5,094 bases of DNA, from positions 1 through 5,094 of the forward strand of contig CAMHMG010000215.1 in NCBI GenBank assembly GCA_946186175.1. Direction: 5' to 3'. The stretch's first letter is position 1; each line of letters starts with the position of its first letter. The notes below the pieces were generated by a model. That model was not told the DNA's origin, did no database searches, and saw only the letters and a list, made by a program, of their open reading frames with translations. Positions 4,869 to 5,094 of this stretch are shown here, piece by piece. The DNA is from an uncultured Clostridia bacterium (GTDB taxonomy: Bacteria; Bacillota; Clostridia; Lachnospirales; Lachnospiraceae). The position numbers and the translations under genes were made by a program.

Positions 4869-5033
4869 ACCAATTTCTGTTTGAGCTCTTCAAGCTTGGT
4901 TCGTTATCTTTCATTGTAAAAGACTATGCTAAGCTCCCCTATCGCCTAGAGGCTCTGGTTCGCTAAGCGCCGCTGTATACAGAAAGTTACCCAATCAGTC
5001 TTCGCCCTTAAGGGCTTGACTTCTTGGACTTTC
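4869..5033. other. GC-richer structured element: candidate ncRNA, structured 3' UTR or dispersed intergenic repeat
   Basis: The composition shifts sharply from the AT-rich spacer. It is packed with inverted repeats: ACCAA/TTGGT (4869-4900) enclosing TTGA/TCAA; GCC-TAGA-GGC (4944-4953); CGC-TAA-GCG (4961-4969); the palindrome CTGTATACAG (4973-4982); and a multi-part hairpin at 4982-5033 with GAAAGT/ACTTTC, CCAA/TTGG, AGTC/GACT and the palindrome GCCCTTAAGGGC at its tip (18 pairs). Direct repeats are also present: GCTAAGC at 4928 and 4962, and GGTTCG at 4898 and 4957. The large hairpin starts 10 bases after the stop of the leftward gene at the right edge but has no T run, so it is not a classic terminator. 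I do not recognise the element as any named RNA family. The transcribed strand is unknown. Confidence 0.5.
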
Positions 5034-5042
5034 AAAGTAATG

Positions 5043-5094
5043 TCAGACCTTCTTAAGGTATAATTCCGACACAAATCCATCATTCTCTTCATCA
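5043..5094 (-). CDS. C-terminal end of an unidentified leftward gene (partial)
   Basis: Only the last 16 full codons and a TGA stop (5045-5043) are visible, reading DEENDGFVSELYLKKV. The acidic-then-basic ending and codon choice look like an ordinary protein C-terminus, but this is too short to identify or prove. Another frame on the same strand is also open here (ATG at 5092 to TAG at 4946, 48 residues); that frame is basic, lacks a visible ribosome binding site and runs through the structured element, so I prefer the shorter reading. If real, the gene is upstream of the OPT promoter and separately transcribed. Confidence 0.42.
   Translation of the reverse strand, partial: DEENDGFVSELYLKKV

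Noticed and set aside
4898..4968. GGTTCG words suggestive of a tRNA T-arm
   Set aside because: There is no matching T-stem, acceptor stem or CCA end around either copy; no cloverleaf can be drawn.
1..5094. CRISPR array, rRNA, insertion sequence or attachment site
   Set aside because: No regularly spaced repeats, no transposase or integrase motifs, no terminal inverted repeats with duplications, and no rRNA or tRNA sequence were found on either strand.

Overview
The window looks like a chromosomal segment of a low-GC Gram-positive anaerobe of the Clostridia, most likely family Lachnospiraceae. The reasons are AT-rich spacers, strong AGGAGG-type ribosome binding sites, sigma-A-like promoters, intrinsic terminators, a short holin-like toxin gene, a LytTR-FHA regulator, and an OPT transporter paired with a stand-alone PqqD-family protein. 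The assignment rests on gene style only; no rRNA or other marker gene is present.

Layout. 1-505 (minus) is the N-terminal two thirds of an ABC transporter ATPase of the LolD/MacB/BceA type, cut by the left edge. 506-1179 has no long gene. It holds a candidate ABC promoter and a leftward terminator, then a compact convergent locus: a rightward consensus promoter with a structured RNA, facing a leftward 27-residue membrane peptide gene, with one hairpin shared at their 3' ends. This has the architecture of a type I toxin-antitoxin system. 1180-1830 (plus) is a LytTR DNA-binding domain fused to an FHA domain, with no receiver domain. A long two-tier hairpin at 1850-1917 separates it from a convergent small three-helix membrane protein (1941-2219, minus), which has its own promoter just after a strong terminator (2330-2371). 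That terminator ends a two-gene leftward unit: an OPT-family transporter (2799-4697) followed by a PqqD-family protein (2386-2745). The OPT promoter is clear at 4729-4757. Upstream lie about 110 AT-rich bases, then a GC-richer, strongly structured element at 4869-5033, then the last codons of an unidentified leftward gene (5043-5094).

How the parts relate. The OPT transporter and PqqD-like protein are probably co-transcribed, since there is no terminator or promoter in the 53-base gap. The LytTR-FHA protein has no visible partner kinase or obvious target here; its neighbours point away from it or converge on it. The toxin-antitoxin-like locus lies in the spacer between the divergent ABC and LytTR genes and looks self-contained.

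Most worth a second look: the unannotated type I toxin-antitoxin-like locus, the receiver-less LytTR-FHA fusion with Asp at the usually conserved FHA serine, the structured element at 4869-5033, and the OPT/PqqD pairing without any radical SAM enzyme in view. None can be called a new system from sequence reading alone.
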